A DNA stretch of 64,000 bases from Mesorhizobium wenxiniae (GTDB taxonomy: Bacteria > Pseudomonadota > Alphaproteobacteria > Rhizobiales > Rhizobiaceae), in NCBI RefSeq assembly GCF_002284535.1, contig NZ_NPKH01000024.1, positions 124,001 through 188,000 on the forward strand. Reading direction: 5' to 3'. Within the stretch, counting starts at the first letter, position 1. Each line of letters opens with the position of its first letter. The notes under the pieces are model-generated. The model did no database searches, was not told where the DNA came from, and saw only the letters and a program-made list of their open reading frames with translations. Shown here piece after piece: positions 8,924 to 17,267 of this stretch. The translations under genes and the position numbers were made by a program.

Positions 8924-9250
8924 ATGAACGAAGAAAAGGACATGGCCGACGCACGTGCGGCGCTGGTCGACTACCGCGCCTCGATCGACAACATCGACGC
9001 AGCGCTCATCTACATGCTGGCGGAGCGTTTCCGCTGCACCAAAGCGGTCGGCGAGCTGAAGGCGTCGCATGGCCTGCCGCCGGCCGATCCGGCACGCGAG
9101 CAGCAGCAGATCGCCCGCCTTCGCCAACTGGCGAAGGATGCCCATCTCGACCCGGATTTCGCGGAGAAATTCCTGAACTTCGTTGTCCGCGAAGTGATCC
9201 GACATCATGAGCAGATCGCCGCATCCAACGGCGTAGCGAAAACCGGCTGA
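8924..9250 (+). CDS. chorismate mutase, AroQ class
   Basis: A small, all-helical enzyme of 108 residues that converts chorismate to prephenate for Phe and Tyr synthesis. The AroQ pattern is visible: an N-terminal helix with RASIDNIDAALIYMLAERF, then KAVGELKASHGLP and a C-terminal helix ending in REVIRHHEQIA. It begins 8 bases after ffh and is followed by rpsP, so it is probably co-transcribed with both. A second ATG at 8942 has a better-spaced AAGGA site and would give 102 residues. No signal peptide is seen, so it is not the secreted type. Confidence 0.92.
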   Translation: MNEEKDMADARAALVDYRASIDNIDAALIYMLAERFRCTKAVGELKASHGLPPADPAREQQQIARLRQLAKDAHLDPDFAEKFLNFVVREVIRHHEQIAASNGVAKTG

Positions 9251-9339
9251 GGACCAGTGCATGTCGCCCAACAACGACATGCATAAAGACGACAGCCATA
9301 ACCCCGATCAACGAAAACCAGAATTTTAGGAGAAAGAAA

Positions 9340-9741
9340 ATGCCACTGAAAATCCGACTGGCCCGTGCGGGCTCGAAGAAGCGTCCCTATTACCACGTCG
9401 TCGTCGCCGACGCCCGTTCGCCGCGCGACGGCCGTTTCATAGAGTCGCTCGGCTCGTGGAACCCGCTGCTGCCCAAGGACGGCGAGCGGGTCAAGGTCGA
9501 CGCCGACCGCGTCAAGCATTGGCTCTCGCACGGCGCCCAGCCGACCGACCGCGTGCTGCGCTTCCTCGACGAGGCCGGCGTTGCCAAGCGTGAGGCCCGC
9601 TCCAATCCAAAGAAGGCCGAGCCCGGCAAGAAGGCGCAGGAACGCGCCGCACTTCTGAAGAAGGCGCAGGACGATGCAGCCGCCGCTGTTGCCGCCGCTG
9701 CAGCCGCGCCTGCCGAGGCGGAAGCCGCGACCGCCGAATAA
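9340..9741 (+). CDS. rpsP: 30S ribosomal protein S16
   Basis: This is a structural protein of the small ribosomal subunit. The hallmark start MPLKIRLARAGSKKRPYYHV and the segment FIESLGSWNPL are present. The protein is 133 residues; the last 45 or so are a Lys/Ala/Glu-rich extension common in alphaproteobacteria. A strong AGGAGA ribosome site precedes the ATG. The gene is followed by a terminator and not by rimM, trmD and rplS, its usual partners, which may lie upstream of leuD outside this window. Confidence 0.98.
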   Translation: MPLKIRLARAGSKKRPYYHVVVADARSPRDGRFIESLGSWNPLLPKDGERVKVDADRVKHWLSHGAQPTDRVLRFLDEAGVAKREARSNPKKAEPGKKAQERAALLKKAQDDAAAAVAAAAAAPAEAEAATAE

Positions 9742-9761
9742 TCTGCTTTTTATCCCCTACG

Positions 9762-9797
9762 AAACGGCGGGCGCCTTTGTCCGCCGTTTGCTGTTTC
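9762..9797 (+). terminator. terminator after rpsP
   Basis: A 9-bp perfect stem, AAACGGCGG / CCGCCGTTT, has a 10-base loop and is followed by the T-containing GCTGTTTCG. It starts 21 bases after the rpsP stop. Confidence 0.65.
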
Positions 9798-9820
9798 GTC
9801 CGACTTATGACGCGGCCCGA

Positions 9821-10084
9821 TCAATAGCCTTCAGGGCAGCGGGCGATGTAGACACGCCCATCGCGACCGCGATAGCGGCACCGGCCGGGTTCGGTAGCAC
9901 GACCGATCAGTGCGCCGGCGAGGGCGCCGACAGCACCACCGACCACCGCACCTTCAACTTCGTCATCGGCCACTGCAGCGCCGATAGCAGCGCCCCCTAG
10001 TCCACCGACCGCCGCGCCCTGTTCTGTCCGGGAACAGGCTGCGAGCGAGGTTACCAGTACCATCAGGATTACCAGTTTCTTCAT
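9821..10084 (-). CDS. small glycine-zipper lipoprotein
   Basis: An 87-residue probable lipoprotein. The signal peptide ends in the lipobox LAAC (Cys17). Residues about 23-60 form a glycine-zipper helix pair (GGLGGAAIGAAV and GGAVGALAGALIG), as in the SlyB/YMGG-like envelope proteins. The tail RCRYRGRDGRVYIARCPEGY carries two Cys. The start at 10084 has a GAGAGGAA ribosome site; the longer frame from 10126 has no signal peptide at its start. A role in envelope integrity is inferred from the family. It is convergent with rpsP and stands alone. Confidence 0.82.
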   Translation of the reverse strand: MKKLVILMVLVTSLAACSRTEQGAAVGGLGGAAIGAAVADDEVEGAVVGGAVGALAGALIGRATEPGRCRYRGRDGRVYIARCPEGY

Positions 10085-10238
10085 TGTCGTTCCTCTCAAC
10101 CGGGTTTTCCGTCCTCGCCGCCACATCTTCTAACTCGCAAACGGGCGATTTGATCCAAAGTCAAAAGAAGAAGGGTGGCGGCAGACCGTGGTCCTCTCCG
10201 GCGACGCGACCGCCATCGAACAGCTTTTGAAGTCGGCT

Positions 10239-10643
10239 CTATCGGTTGAGCAGGATCAGCGCGCGCACCTTGGGGTTGCGCAGGAAAAGGCCGCCCCACA
10301 AGATGAAGCCGAGATAGACGCCGAACAGTGTGTGCGAAAACAGCAGGCTGCCGATACGTATATGCGTCGCGATGGCGCCACCGAGATAGGCGGTGAGCAG
10401 GATGGCGCCAAGCACCGAGGTGCGCGGCACCGCATAGAGCGCGGTCGAGACCAGCCCGATGATGCCGAGCATGCGCGAGACATTGGGATCGGCCGGCCAG
10501 CCGAGCTGCACCATGGTCTGGGTGACGACATCGAGCGGCGGCAGCTTGATGACGCCGTCGAAGATCATGAACAGCACGATGAGGGCGCTGAGCCCGCGGC
10601 CGGTCCACAGCGCGCCCGGCGTGACGGATGCAGTTTGAGACAT
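10239..10643 (-). CDS. DoxX-like family membrane protein
   Basis: A 134-residue protein with four predicted membrane helices (about 14-33, 53-72, 79-98, 103-125). The pattern (helix with FMIFDGVIKL, then MLGIIGLVSTALYAVPRTSVLGAILLTAYLGGAIATHIR) fits the DoxX-like family, some of whose members act in respiration or thiosulfate metabolism; no specific role can be assigned here. Two in-frame ATGs occur at 10649 and 10643; I chose 10643 because the GGAGG site is then 9 bases away, against 3 for the other. It appears monocistronic. Confidence 0.85.
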   Translation of the reverse strand: MSQTASVTPGALWTGRGLSALIVLFMIFDGVIKLPPLDVVTQTMVQLGWPADPNVSRMLGIIGLVSTALYAVPRTSVLGAILLTAYLGGAIATHIRIGSLLFSHTLFGVYLGFILWGGLFLRNPKVRALILLNR

Positions 10644-10779
10644 GGTCATGGTCCTCCGGTTGTTTCAAGCGCTGGCCCCTCTTCGCCAGGATCGAACCAA
10701 GGACGCGGCGTGAGGCGGCGATCCGACACGCCTACGGCCTTTTGAGCGCACGGCGCTGCCAGGAGCTTGGGAACAAACC

Positions 10780-11712
10780 CTAGGAGAAATAGTATTTTTC
10801 GGCGGGGATCATTTTTGGCGGCGCCTGGCCGAGCGCCTCGAACACCGAGATTTCACAAACGCGGCACAGGCCGTCGAGGGCGAGGTTGTTGGCCTCGGTG
10901 CCGAACGGGTCCTCGAGTTCCTCCGAGAGCGCGTCGAGGCCGAAGAAAGTGTAGGCGATCAGCGCCGTGAACAGCGGCGTCGCCCAGCCGGCAGTCGAGG
11001 CGAGCCCAAACGGCAGCAGCAGGCAGAAGATATAGGCGGTGCGCTGCAGGAGCAGCGTGTAGGCAAACGGAAGCGGTGTTCCCATGATGCGCTCGCAACC
11101 GGCCTGCGCTGCGGCGATTTGCGACAGGCGCTCGTCGAGGATGCGGTACCCCATGACGTCGATCGGGCCGGCCCTGTACAGCGCGGCGGCTCGCTCGCCC
11201 ATCCGCCGCACCATGGCGTCGGGCGGGTTGGCCAGCTTGGCGGCACTTTCGGCCTCTTCGCCGATGAACGCGCGTGCGTCCGATGTTGCGTCCACCCGCC
11301 GAAGCAGGCCGCGCAGGAAGTGGCAGAAGGCGATCGCCTCCATCAACATCCCGCGCAGTTCGATGCGATCCTCGATCAGCCCGGTGCTGGCGCGCGCCAG
11401 ATTGCGAATGTCGAAGACAAGCTGGCCCCATAGCTTGCGCGCTTCCCACCAGCGGTCATAGGCGGCATTGTTGCGGAAACCGAGATAGATCGACAGCGCC
11501 ACACCGAGTAAGGCAAACGGCGCGGGGCCGGCATTGCCGAAGTCGAGCTTCAGCGCCCCGACCGCCAGCACCACCAGCGCGCCATAGACACCGAAGCCGA
11601 AGATCTGCGGCAGGATGCGCGGCACCACCGAGCCGCGCGCATGATGAAGAACAGATGCAAGAATCCCGGGCGCGGGCGAACGATCATCGAAACCCCTTTC
11701 ACGGACCGGCAA
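10780..11712 (-). CDS. bestrophin-family channel-like protein, N-terminus frameshifted
   Basis: This belongs to the bestrophin (UPF0187/RFP-TM) family of membrane proteins. The core RNNAAYDRWWEARKLWGQLVFDIRNLAR, the RGMLMEAIAFCHFLR segment and the C-terminal FFGLDALSEELEDPFG match the family. The 310-residue open frame begins at ATG 11712 with a poor N-terminus. A better start is ATG 11687 in another frame: it has a GAAAGGGG site 5 bases away and encodes MIVRPRPG…LFFIMR, the expected family N-terminus. The two frames would join if one GC were removed from the GCGCGC run at 11635-11640. The gene is therefore probably frameshifted, or the run is a sequence error. Confidence 0.75.
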   Translation of the reverse strand: MPVRERGFDDRSPAPGILASVLHHARGSVVPRILPQIFGFGVYGALVVLAVGALKLDFGNAGPAPFALLGVALSIYLGFRNNAAYDRWWEARKLWGQLVFDIRNLARASTGLIEDRIELRGMLMEAIAFCHFLRGLLRRVDATSDARAFIGEEAESAAKLANPPDAMVRRMGERAAALYRAGPIDVMGYRILDERLSQIAAAQAGCERIMGTPLPFAYTLLLQRTAYIFCLLLPFGLASTAGWATPLFTALIAYTFFGLDALSEELEDPFGTEANNLALDGLCRVCEISVFEALGQAPPKMIPAEKYYFS

Positions 11713-11842
11713 TGATCCTGATCGGTTCCATTGTGCGATGCAATACGCGCATAAGCCCAGCCGTCAGCGACATGGCGGCGTCGCCTTGCCGGCTGGGGCC
11801 GAGCACGTTATCGAAAATCCGCAAGGCATTCGGGAGCAATCG

Positions 11843-12250
11843 ATGGCCGGCGAGACCGATCTGAAGAAACTGCTGGCAACGATGACGCCGGAATTGCGTC
11901 CCGGCATCCATGTCTTCGCCACACTGCCGCCCGATGCGCCCGTGCCGGACAGCCTCGAGACGGTGATGCTGTTTCGCGAGCGCGAGGGCACGACGGTGAT
12001 CGCGCTAGAGGAGGAAGCCAAGGCCGCTGGCCTGGCGACCGTCTTCCGCTGCCGGACGGTGACGCTGAACATCCATTCGTCGCTGGAGGCGGTCGGCTTC
12101 CTCGCCGCCATCACCGCGCGTCTGGCCGCCGCCGGCATGGGGGTCAATCCGGTCTCGGCCTTCTACCACGACCATTTGTTCGTGCCCGCCGACCGGGCGG
12201 AGGAGGCGATGGAGATACTAACGAGGCTGGCGGAGGAGAACCGTGATTGA
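11843..12250 (+). CDS. ACT-domain protein of unknown function (DUF2241-like)
   Basis: A 135-residue cytoplasmic protein that looks like one ACT regulatory unit of the two-part ACT_7/DUF2241 kind: LLATMTPELRPGIHVFATL at the start, CRTVTLNIHSSLEAVGFLAAITARLAAAGMGVNPVSAFYHDHLFVP in the second half. Such domains bind amino acids, but the ligand is unknown. The start at 11843 follows a GGGAG site; the frame is open from 11738 but the upstream part has no family pattern. It is divergent from the bestrophin gene. Confidence 0.82.
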   Translation: MAGETDLKKLLATMTPELRPGIHVFATLPPDAPVPDSLETVMLFREREGTTVIALEEEAKAAGLATVFRCRTVTLNIHSSLEAVGFLAAITARLAAAGMGVNPVSAFYHDHLFVPADRAEEAMEILTRLAEENRD

Positions 12251-12311
12251 GGCGTTGCGTCAAAACTGAGCAGAATTTGAGACGCCATGCCGCCCCTCGT
12301 CCCCTGCCTGG

Positions 12312-12549
12312 ACCTTCTCCCCGTGAACAGGGAGAATGGGGCTAACGGCCGAAGGCCGAGCCCGCAGCTGCGGGCCGCCGGTTGTCCGGCGCCCCCGCCG
12401 CGGCAGCGGCGATACGGCCCCCTTGCCGGGACCTTTTCCCGTGAACGGGGAGAAGGGGCTAACGGCCGAAGGCCGAGCCCGCGACTGCGGGCCGCCGGTT
12501 GTCCGGCGCCCCCGCGGAGGGCCCGCCGCGGCAGCGGCGAAACGGCCCG
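12312..12549. repeat. tandem duplication of a palindrome-rich unit, about 119 bp each
   Basis: Two imperfect copies meet at about 12430/12431. Each begins with ACCTT(C/T)TCCC-CGTGAAC-GGGAGAA, a hairpin, and contains GGGGCTAACGGCCGAAGGCC and GCCGCCGGTTGTCCGGCGCC. It fills the space between the ACT-domain gene and asd. The CTTCTCCCCGT…GGGGAGAA hairpin recurs at 15939-15989 and inside ftsY. Confidence 0.8.
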
Positions 12550-12559
12550 TGAGCGATAA

Positions 12560-13594
12560 CTATGCCGCCTTTTTCTTCGGCTGGATCAGCCCGCGCTCGA
12601 TCAGCAGCTCCGCGATCTGCACCGCGTTGAGTGCCGCGCCCTTGCGCAGATTGTCAGAGACAATCCACATCGACAGGCCGTTGTCGACGGTCGAATCCTC
12701 GCGGATGCGCGAAATGAATGTGGCATCTTCGCCGGCCGAGTCCAGCGGCGTGATGTAGCCGCCGTCCTCACGCTTGTCGAGAACCTGGCAGCCCGGCGCT
12801 TCGCGCAGGATCTCGCGCGCCTCGTCGGCGGTGATCGGCTTTTCGAACTCGATGTTGACGGCTTCCGAATGGCCAATGAACACCGGCACGCGCACGCAGG
12901 TCGCCGTCAGCTTGATCTTGGGATCGAGCATCTTCTTGGTCTCGGCGACCATCTTCCACTCTTCCTTGGTGAAGCCGTCGTCGAGGAAGACGTCGATATG
13001 CGGGATGACGTTGAAGGCAATGCGCTTGGTGAATTTCTTGACGTCGACCTGGTCGGCGACGAACACGGCCCGCGTCTGCGTGAACAATTCGTCCATGCCT
13101 TCCTTGCCGGCGCCGGATACCGACTGGTAGGTGGCGACGACGACGCGTTTGATGGTGGCCAAGTCGTGCAGTGGCTTTAGCGCCACGACCAGTTGCGCCG
13201 TCGAGCAGTTCGGATTGGCGATGATGTTCTTGCGCGTGAACAGCGAAATCGCGTCCGGGTTCACCTCCGGCACGATCAGCGGCACGTCCTGATCGTAGCG
13301 GAAGGCCGACGAATTATCGATGACGACGCAGCCCTGCTTGCCGATCTTCGGCGACCATTCCTTCGAGACGTTGCCGCCGGCCGACATGATGCAGATGTCG
13401 GTGTCGGAAAAATCAAATTGGTCGAGCGCCCTGACCTTCAGTGTGCGGTCGCCGAACGACACTTCCGTGCCCTGGCTGCGCCGCGAGGCCAGCGCCACCA
13501 CCTCGCTCACCGGAAAGCCGCGCTCTTCCAGTATGTTGAGCATTTCCCGGCCCACATTGCCCGTGGCGCCGACGATTGCAACCTTGAAACTCAT
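12560..13594 (-). CDS. asd: aspartate-semialdehyde dehydrogenase
   Basis: It reduces aspartyl phosphate to aspartate semialdehyde, the branch point for lysine/diaminopimelate, threonine and methionine. The 344 residues carry the N-terminal NADP-binding motif VAIVGATGNVGREM, the nucleophile Cys130 in NPNCSTAQ, and the substrate-binding VRVPVFIGHSEAV segment. The C-terminus is Lys/Ala-rich (QPKKKAA). It is transcribed alone, toward the tandem duplication. dapF, later in the same pathway, is at 47 kb. Confidence 0.97.
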   Translation of the reverse strand: MSFKVAIVGATGNVGREMLNILEERGFPVSEVVALASRRSQGTEVSFGDRTLKVRALDQFDFSDTDICIMSAGGNVSKEWSPKIGKQGCVVIDNSSAFRYDQDVPLIVPEVNPDAISLFTRKNIIANPNCSTAQLVVALKPLHDLATIKRVVVATYQSVSGAGKEGMDELFTQTRAVFVADQVDVKKFTKRIAFNVIPHIDVFLDDGFTKEEWKMVAETKKMLDPKIKLTATCVRVPVFIGHSEAVNIEFEKPITADEAREILREAPGCQVLDKREDGGYITPLDSAGEDATFISRIREDSTVDNGLSMWIVSDNLRKGAALNAVQIAELLIERGLIQPKKKAA

Positions 13595-14031
13595 CGAAAT
13601 CTCCTGTCCTCTCCGCTCGGTTTTTGGAGAAAACCCGCCGACCTATGCGGGTTTCAACCCCCGGGCCGGACCCGGGAGAGGGGTGGTTAGGCCAAGGGAA
13701 TCAGACCGTTTTAGTGGTCGTTTTAGCCGTAGTTTTGCTGGAACGAGGAGACGCGCCGACACGCCCGGCCCAATGGTTCGCATTACGGCCGGGGAGGTCG
13801 AATGCAAGAAGCGCCATCAAAAGGCCGCGCATCGAAACTATCCCGTTCGGTGCCGGCTTTTACGCGGTTTGCGCAAAGAGTCAATCGCGACGCGGCGAGG
13901 CGGCTTGCCCTGTACAATGGCGGCGGCGCGAAGTACGAACGATTGGATCGTTTGGCTCGTGGCGCTTCTGGCGCTCGCCGACGGATGACCCATTGCGGGG
14001 CATAAAAGAATCCGAATTCCGAAAGAAGCAT
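13595..14031. other. intergenic region between asd and the helicase gene
   Basis: About 437 bases separate two divergent genes. A hairpin AACCCGC / GCGGGTT lies at 13632-13653, close to the asd start. The stretch 13700-13735 repeats the word GTTTTAG. An open frame runs through it into the helicase, but its codons show no family similarity, so I take it as a long 5' leader; long leaders are common on cold-inducible helicase mRNAs. No promoter is clear. Confidence 0.45.
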
Positions 14032-15873
14032 ATGTCCAATTTCGAAGCTATTGTCCCCGCGCTTGCAAAGGCGCTGGAAAAACGCGGCTATGTCGAGCTG
14101 ACGCCGGTGCAGAAGGCGGTTCTCGAGCTCGGGCAGGCCGATGCGCTGGTTTCGGCGCAGACCGGCTCTGGCAAGACCGTTGCCTTCGGGCTGGCTCTGG
14201 CGCCGACTCTTCTCGACGGCGCGGAGCGCTTTTCCCATGCCGCAGCACCGCTGGCGCTGGCCATCGCGCCTACGCGGGAGCTCGCTTTGCAGGTGACGCG
14301 CGAGCTCGAATGGCTCTACGAACCGACCGGCGCAGCGATAGCGTCCTGCGTCGGTGGCATGGACATGCGCACCGAACGGCGCGTGCTGGAGCGCGGCGCC
14401 CATATCGTTGTCGGCACGCCCGGCCGGCTGCGCGACCACATCACCCGCAATTCGCTCGACATGTCTGAACTGAAGGCAGTGGTGCTCGACGAGGCCGACG
14501 AGATGCTCGATCTCGGCTTTCGTGAGGATCTCGAATTCATCCTCGACGCCGCCCCTGCCGAGCGCCGCACGCTGATGTTTTCGGCTACCGTGCCGCGCGC
14601 CATTGCCGCGCTGGCCAAAGGCTACCAGCGCGATGCGGTGCGCATCTCGGCCTCCGGCGAGGAGAAGCAGCATCTCGACATCGAATACCGGGCGCTGAGC
14701 GTAGCTCAGCCCGATCGGGAAAACGCCATCATCAACGTGCTGCGCTATTACGAGGCGAAGAACGCACTGGTGTTCTGCAACACGCGCGCCGCCGTCAATC
14801 ACCTGACCGCGCGCTTCAACAACCGCAACTTTTCCGTCGTGGCGCTTTCGGGCGAGTTGAGTCAGAACGAGCGCAGCCACGCGCTGCAGGCGATGCGCGA
14901 CGGCCGCGCCAAGGTCTGCATCGCCACCGACGTGGCGGCACGCGGCATCGACCTGCCCAACCTTGAACTGGTGATCCATGCCGACCTGCCGACCAATCCG
15001 GAGACGCTGCTGCACCGAAGCGGGCGGACGGGACGGGCGGGACGCAAAGGTGTCAGCGCGCTGATCGTGCCCAACAGTGCCCGCAGGCGCACCGAACGGC
15101 TGCTGCAAAGTGCCGGCCTTGCGGCGACATGGGCAAGCCCGCCTTCGGCCGACGACGTGCTGCGCCGCGACGACGAGCGCATCCTCGCCGACCCGGTCTT
15201 CAGCGAACCGGTGAAGGAAGAGGAGCGCTGCTTCATCAATGCGCTTCTCGAGCAGCACGGCCCCGAACAGGTGGCCGCCGCGTTCGTGCGCTTGTGCCGC
15301 TCCAGCCGCTCGGCGCCCGAGGATCTTCTTGACGTCGCGCCGTTCACGCCGTCGGGCGACAAGTTTGCGCGCCGGGACGAGGCGCCCAGCCGCCGCGACG
15401 ATTTCGGCGACAGCGTCTGGTTCTCTCTGTCGGTAGGACGCCGGCAGAATGCCGAGCCGCGCTGGCTGATCCCGATGCTGTGCCGGACCGGCGGGATCAG
15501 CAAGCGCGAGATCGGTGCCATCAAGATGCAGCCTGAGGAAACCTTCGTGCAGATCGCGGCGGATTGGGCTGACCGGTTTCTCCAGGCGATCGGCCCCGAC
15601 CGCAAGCTGCAGAACAACATCGCGATGAAGCGGCTGGACGGCACGCCCGACCTGTCGCGGGCCGGCTATCAGGAACCGCGACCCGACAAGAAGCCTCACC
15701 GCGGCAAGCGGACGTTCGACCAGAATGCGCCCAAATTCGAGAAGCGCACACCGTCAGCCGATCAGCGCGCTGCCGCGTTCGAGGCAAAGCCCTGGGCGGG
15801 GAAGTCAGCAAAGGCGAACTTCGAAAAGACCGGACCCGCCAAGAACAAGAAATCGAAGAAGCGGCCGGCTTAG
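14032..15873 (+). CDS. DEAD-box ATP-dependent RNA helicase with DbpA-like RNA-binding domain
   Basis: A 613-residue RNA helicase that probably remodels rRNA or mRNA structure. Motifs in order: Q-motif region ELTPVQKAV, Walker A AQTGSGKT (42-49), PTRELA, DEAD (153-156), SAT, ARGID, and HRSGRTGRAGR from residue 328. A DbpA/CsdA-type RNA-binding domain follows around 460-530 (WFSLSVGRRQNAEPRWLIPMLC…GAIKM), then a basic disordered tail ending KNKKSKKRPA. The frame is open from 13624, but the helicase core starts at the ATG 14032 (MSNFEAIVPAL). The gene is divergent from asd and appears monocistronic. Confidence 0.93.
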   Translation: MSNFEAIVPALAKALEKRGYVELTPVQKAVLELGQADALVSAQTGSGKTVAFGLALAPTLLDGAERFSHAAAPLALAIAPTRELALQVTRELEWLYEPTGAAIASCVGGMDMRTERRVLERGAHIVVGTPGRLRDHITRNSLDMSELKAVVLDEADEMLDLGFREDLEFILDAAPAERRTLMFSATVPRAIAALAKGYQRDAVRISASGEEKQHLDIEYRALSVAQPDRENAIINVLRYYEAKNALVFCNTRAAVNHLTARFNNRNFSVVALSGELSQNERSHALQAMRDGRAKVCIATDVAARGIDLPNLELVIHADLPTNPETLLHRSGRTGRAGRKGVSALIVPNSARRRTERLLQSAGLAATWASPPSADDVLRRDDERILADPVFSEPVKEEERCFINALLEQHGPEQVAAAFVRLCRSSRSAPEDLLDVAPFTPSGDKFARRDEAPSRRDDFGDSVWFSLSVGRRQNAEPRWLIPMLCRTGGISKREIGAIKMQPEETFVQIAADWADRFLQAIGPDRKLQNNIAMKRLDGTPDLSRAGYQEPRPDKKPHRGKRTFDQNAPKFEKRTPSADQRAAAFEAKPWAGKSAKANFEKTGPAKNKKSKKRPA

Positions 15874-15938
15874 CGACGTGCCGGCATCGTTGGCTTGTTA
15901 TGGCCTGCAAGGGGCTGTCTTTCGCTCGATTCAGGTCT

Positions 15939-15989
15939 GCGCTGCCCCTCATCCGCCTGCCGGCACCTTCCCCGTAAACGGGGAGAAGC
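15939..15989. repeat. intergenic palindromic repeat, CATCCGCC type
   Basis: This repeat contains the 20-base core catccgcctgccggcacctt, then CCCCGTAAACGGGG. The same core, within a 32-base stretch with one mismatch, occurs in reverse orientation inside ftsY near 45450-45485. Confidence 0.8.
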
Positions 15990-16147
15990 CGCTGGGCGGC
16001 GCAGACTTCGACGGTTGGTCGTCTCCCAACACGAGTGGGGCGCTATCTTTTGTCTGAAGCGATTGCTTCCCCATTTCCGCGCATACCCCTTGCGATCTGC
16101 CGGAACTTTGAACAGTCTGGCGAGACGCGAATGGGGGTGGGCAGGAC

Positions 16148-16846
16148 ATGCGCGGCGAAGTTCTTCACTATGACGAGGACCAGGGCTTCGGTTTCATCAC
16201 CGGAGCCGATGGCAACCGCTACACGTTCGCGCGCGAGGATCTGCGTCGAGAAGCGTCGATGGCCAGGGGCACGGCCATCGAGTTCCAGCCGGCTGGCGGA
16301 CGGGCACGCGACGTTTTTTCGATCCGCGCCCAAACCGCCAGTCCGCCGGCCGCCGCAACCGCCGCGCCGGCTCAAACCGCCAATGCGCCCGGGGCGCCGC
16401 AACATTTCGGCCGTTCCGCTGGAAATGGTCCCGCCGCGGCTACCGGATTGTGGGGTTATTTCTGGCGGGGCCTGACTGAAAATTACTTCAATTTCGCCGG
16501 CCGTGCCCGCCGCAAGGAATATTGGGGCTTTTGCCTGTTCTGGACGGTCGCGCTGATCGTGGTCGTCGGCGCCGGCCTTCTCATCGACGACACCATGGGC
16601 AATCTCGATGGCAGCGAATTGCCGGTGGTGACGGTCGGCCTTTGCGGAATCTTCCTGCTGGCGACAGCGCTGCCATGGATCGGACTGAACGTGCGTCGCC
16701 TGCACGACATCGGCTTGACCGGCTGGCTTTTTCTGGTGGTGTTCATCCCGACCATCGGCTGGCTGATCATCCTGGTCTTCGCGCTGATCCCGACGCAGGC
16801 CCGTGAAAACCAATGGGGTCCGGTGCCGACAGGCGTCGGGATTTAG
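16148..16846 (+). CDS. cold-shock-like domain fused to a DUF805 membrane domain
   Basis: The 232-residue protein joins two parts. Residues 1-60 (MRGEVLHYDEDQGFGFITGADG…YTFAREDL) look like an OB-fold cold-shock domain with its GFGFI RNP-type strand. An Ala/Pro-rich linker (about 62-100) leads to a DUF805 module (about 105-230): WRGLTENYFNFAGRARRKEYWGF, then helices and the signature RRLHDIGLTGW. The protein would hold a nucleic-acid-binding domain at the inner membrane; the function is not known. The ATG has a weak GGGTGGGCAGG upstream site. Its neighbours give no clue. Confidence 0.85.
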   Translation: MRGEVLHYDEDQGFGFITGADGNRYTFAREDLRREASMARGTAIEFQPAGGRARDVFSIRAQTASPPAAATAAPAQTANAPGAPQHFGRSAGNGPAAATGLWGYFWRGLTENYFNFAGRARRKEYWGFCLFWTVALIVVVGAGLLIDDTMGNLDGSELPVVTVGLCGIFLLATALPWIGLNVRRLHDIGLTGWLFLVVFIPTIGWLIILVFALIPTQARENQWGPVPTGVGI

Positions 16847-16929
16847 CCGAAAAGTGTATATTGCCACTACATACAACTGTAGATACTAATAGGCCGCGAT
16901 TCAGGGGAAGGCAATGCGCGGCACAGTGT

Positions 16930-17215
16930 ACCGCTACAGGCAATGGCGGGCGAGAAAGCCGATCAACGCCCGACCGACACCCGCGTTGGCGGGCATTCTC
17001 GCGCCCGAACAGGTCCTTGAGGAACAGCAGCCGCTCAAGACCAATGCCGGGATGCGCGATCGCGACCGAGGCACCCCGCAGACATCGCCCTCAACGAAAG
17101 CGAGCGCAAAATGCCGATAGGCCGGGCATTCGTCGCCGAGCCATTTTTTGCAGCCGATAGAGCGCGGTCGGCGTCGAGCGGCGGCAGCCGACATTGCACC
17201 GCCATCTCATGAGCG
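16930..17215 (-). pseudogene. remnant of a GNAT acetyltransferase
   Basis: No intact frame exists, but the minus strand translates in pieces to a GNAT pattern. One frame gives HPGIGLERLLFLKDLF, and a second, right after it, gives VGRALIGFLAR, matching the acetyl-CoA-binding LQDLFV…RGxGVGRALI core of the family. An earlier piece (TALYRLQKMA) could be the N-terminal helix. At least two frameshifts are needed. It lies just downstream of leuB on the same strand. It could be a relic; no function is expected. Confidence 0.4.
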
Positions 17216-17267
17216 CGAGTGCCGCCGGATCCCGGTCGTCGCCCAGCGGACGTCGACCGCCATGGGT

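Noticed and set aside
13783..15699. 638-residue open frame opposite the helicase gene
   Set aside because: Antisense shadow; the plus strand has every DEAD-box motif.
16914..17120. 68-residue plus-strand frame in the GNAT remnant
   Set aside because: It is antisense to the remnant and has no recognisable pattern.
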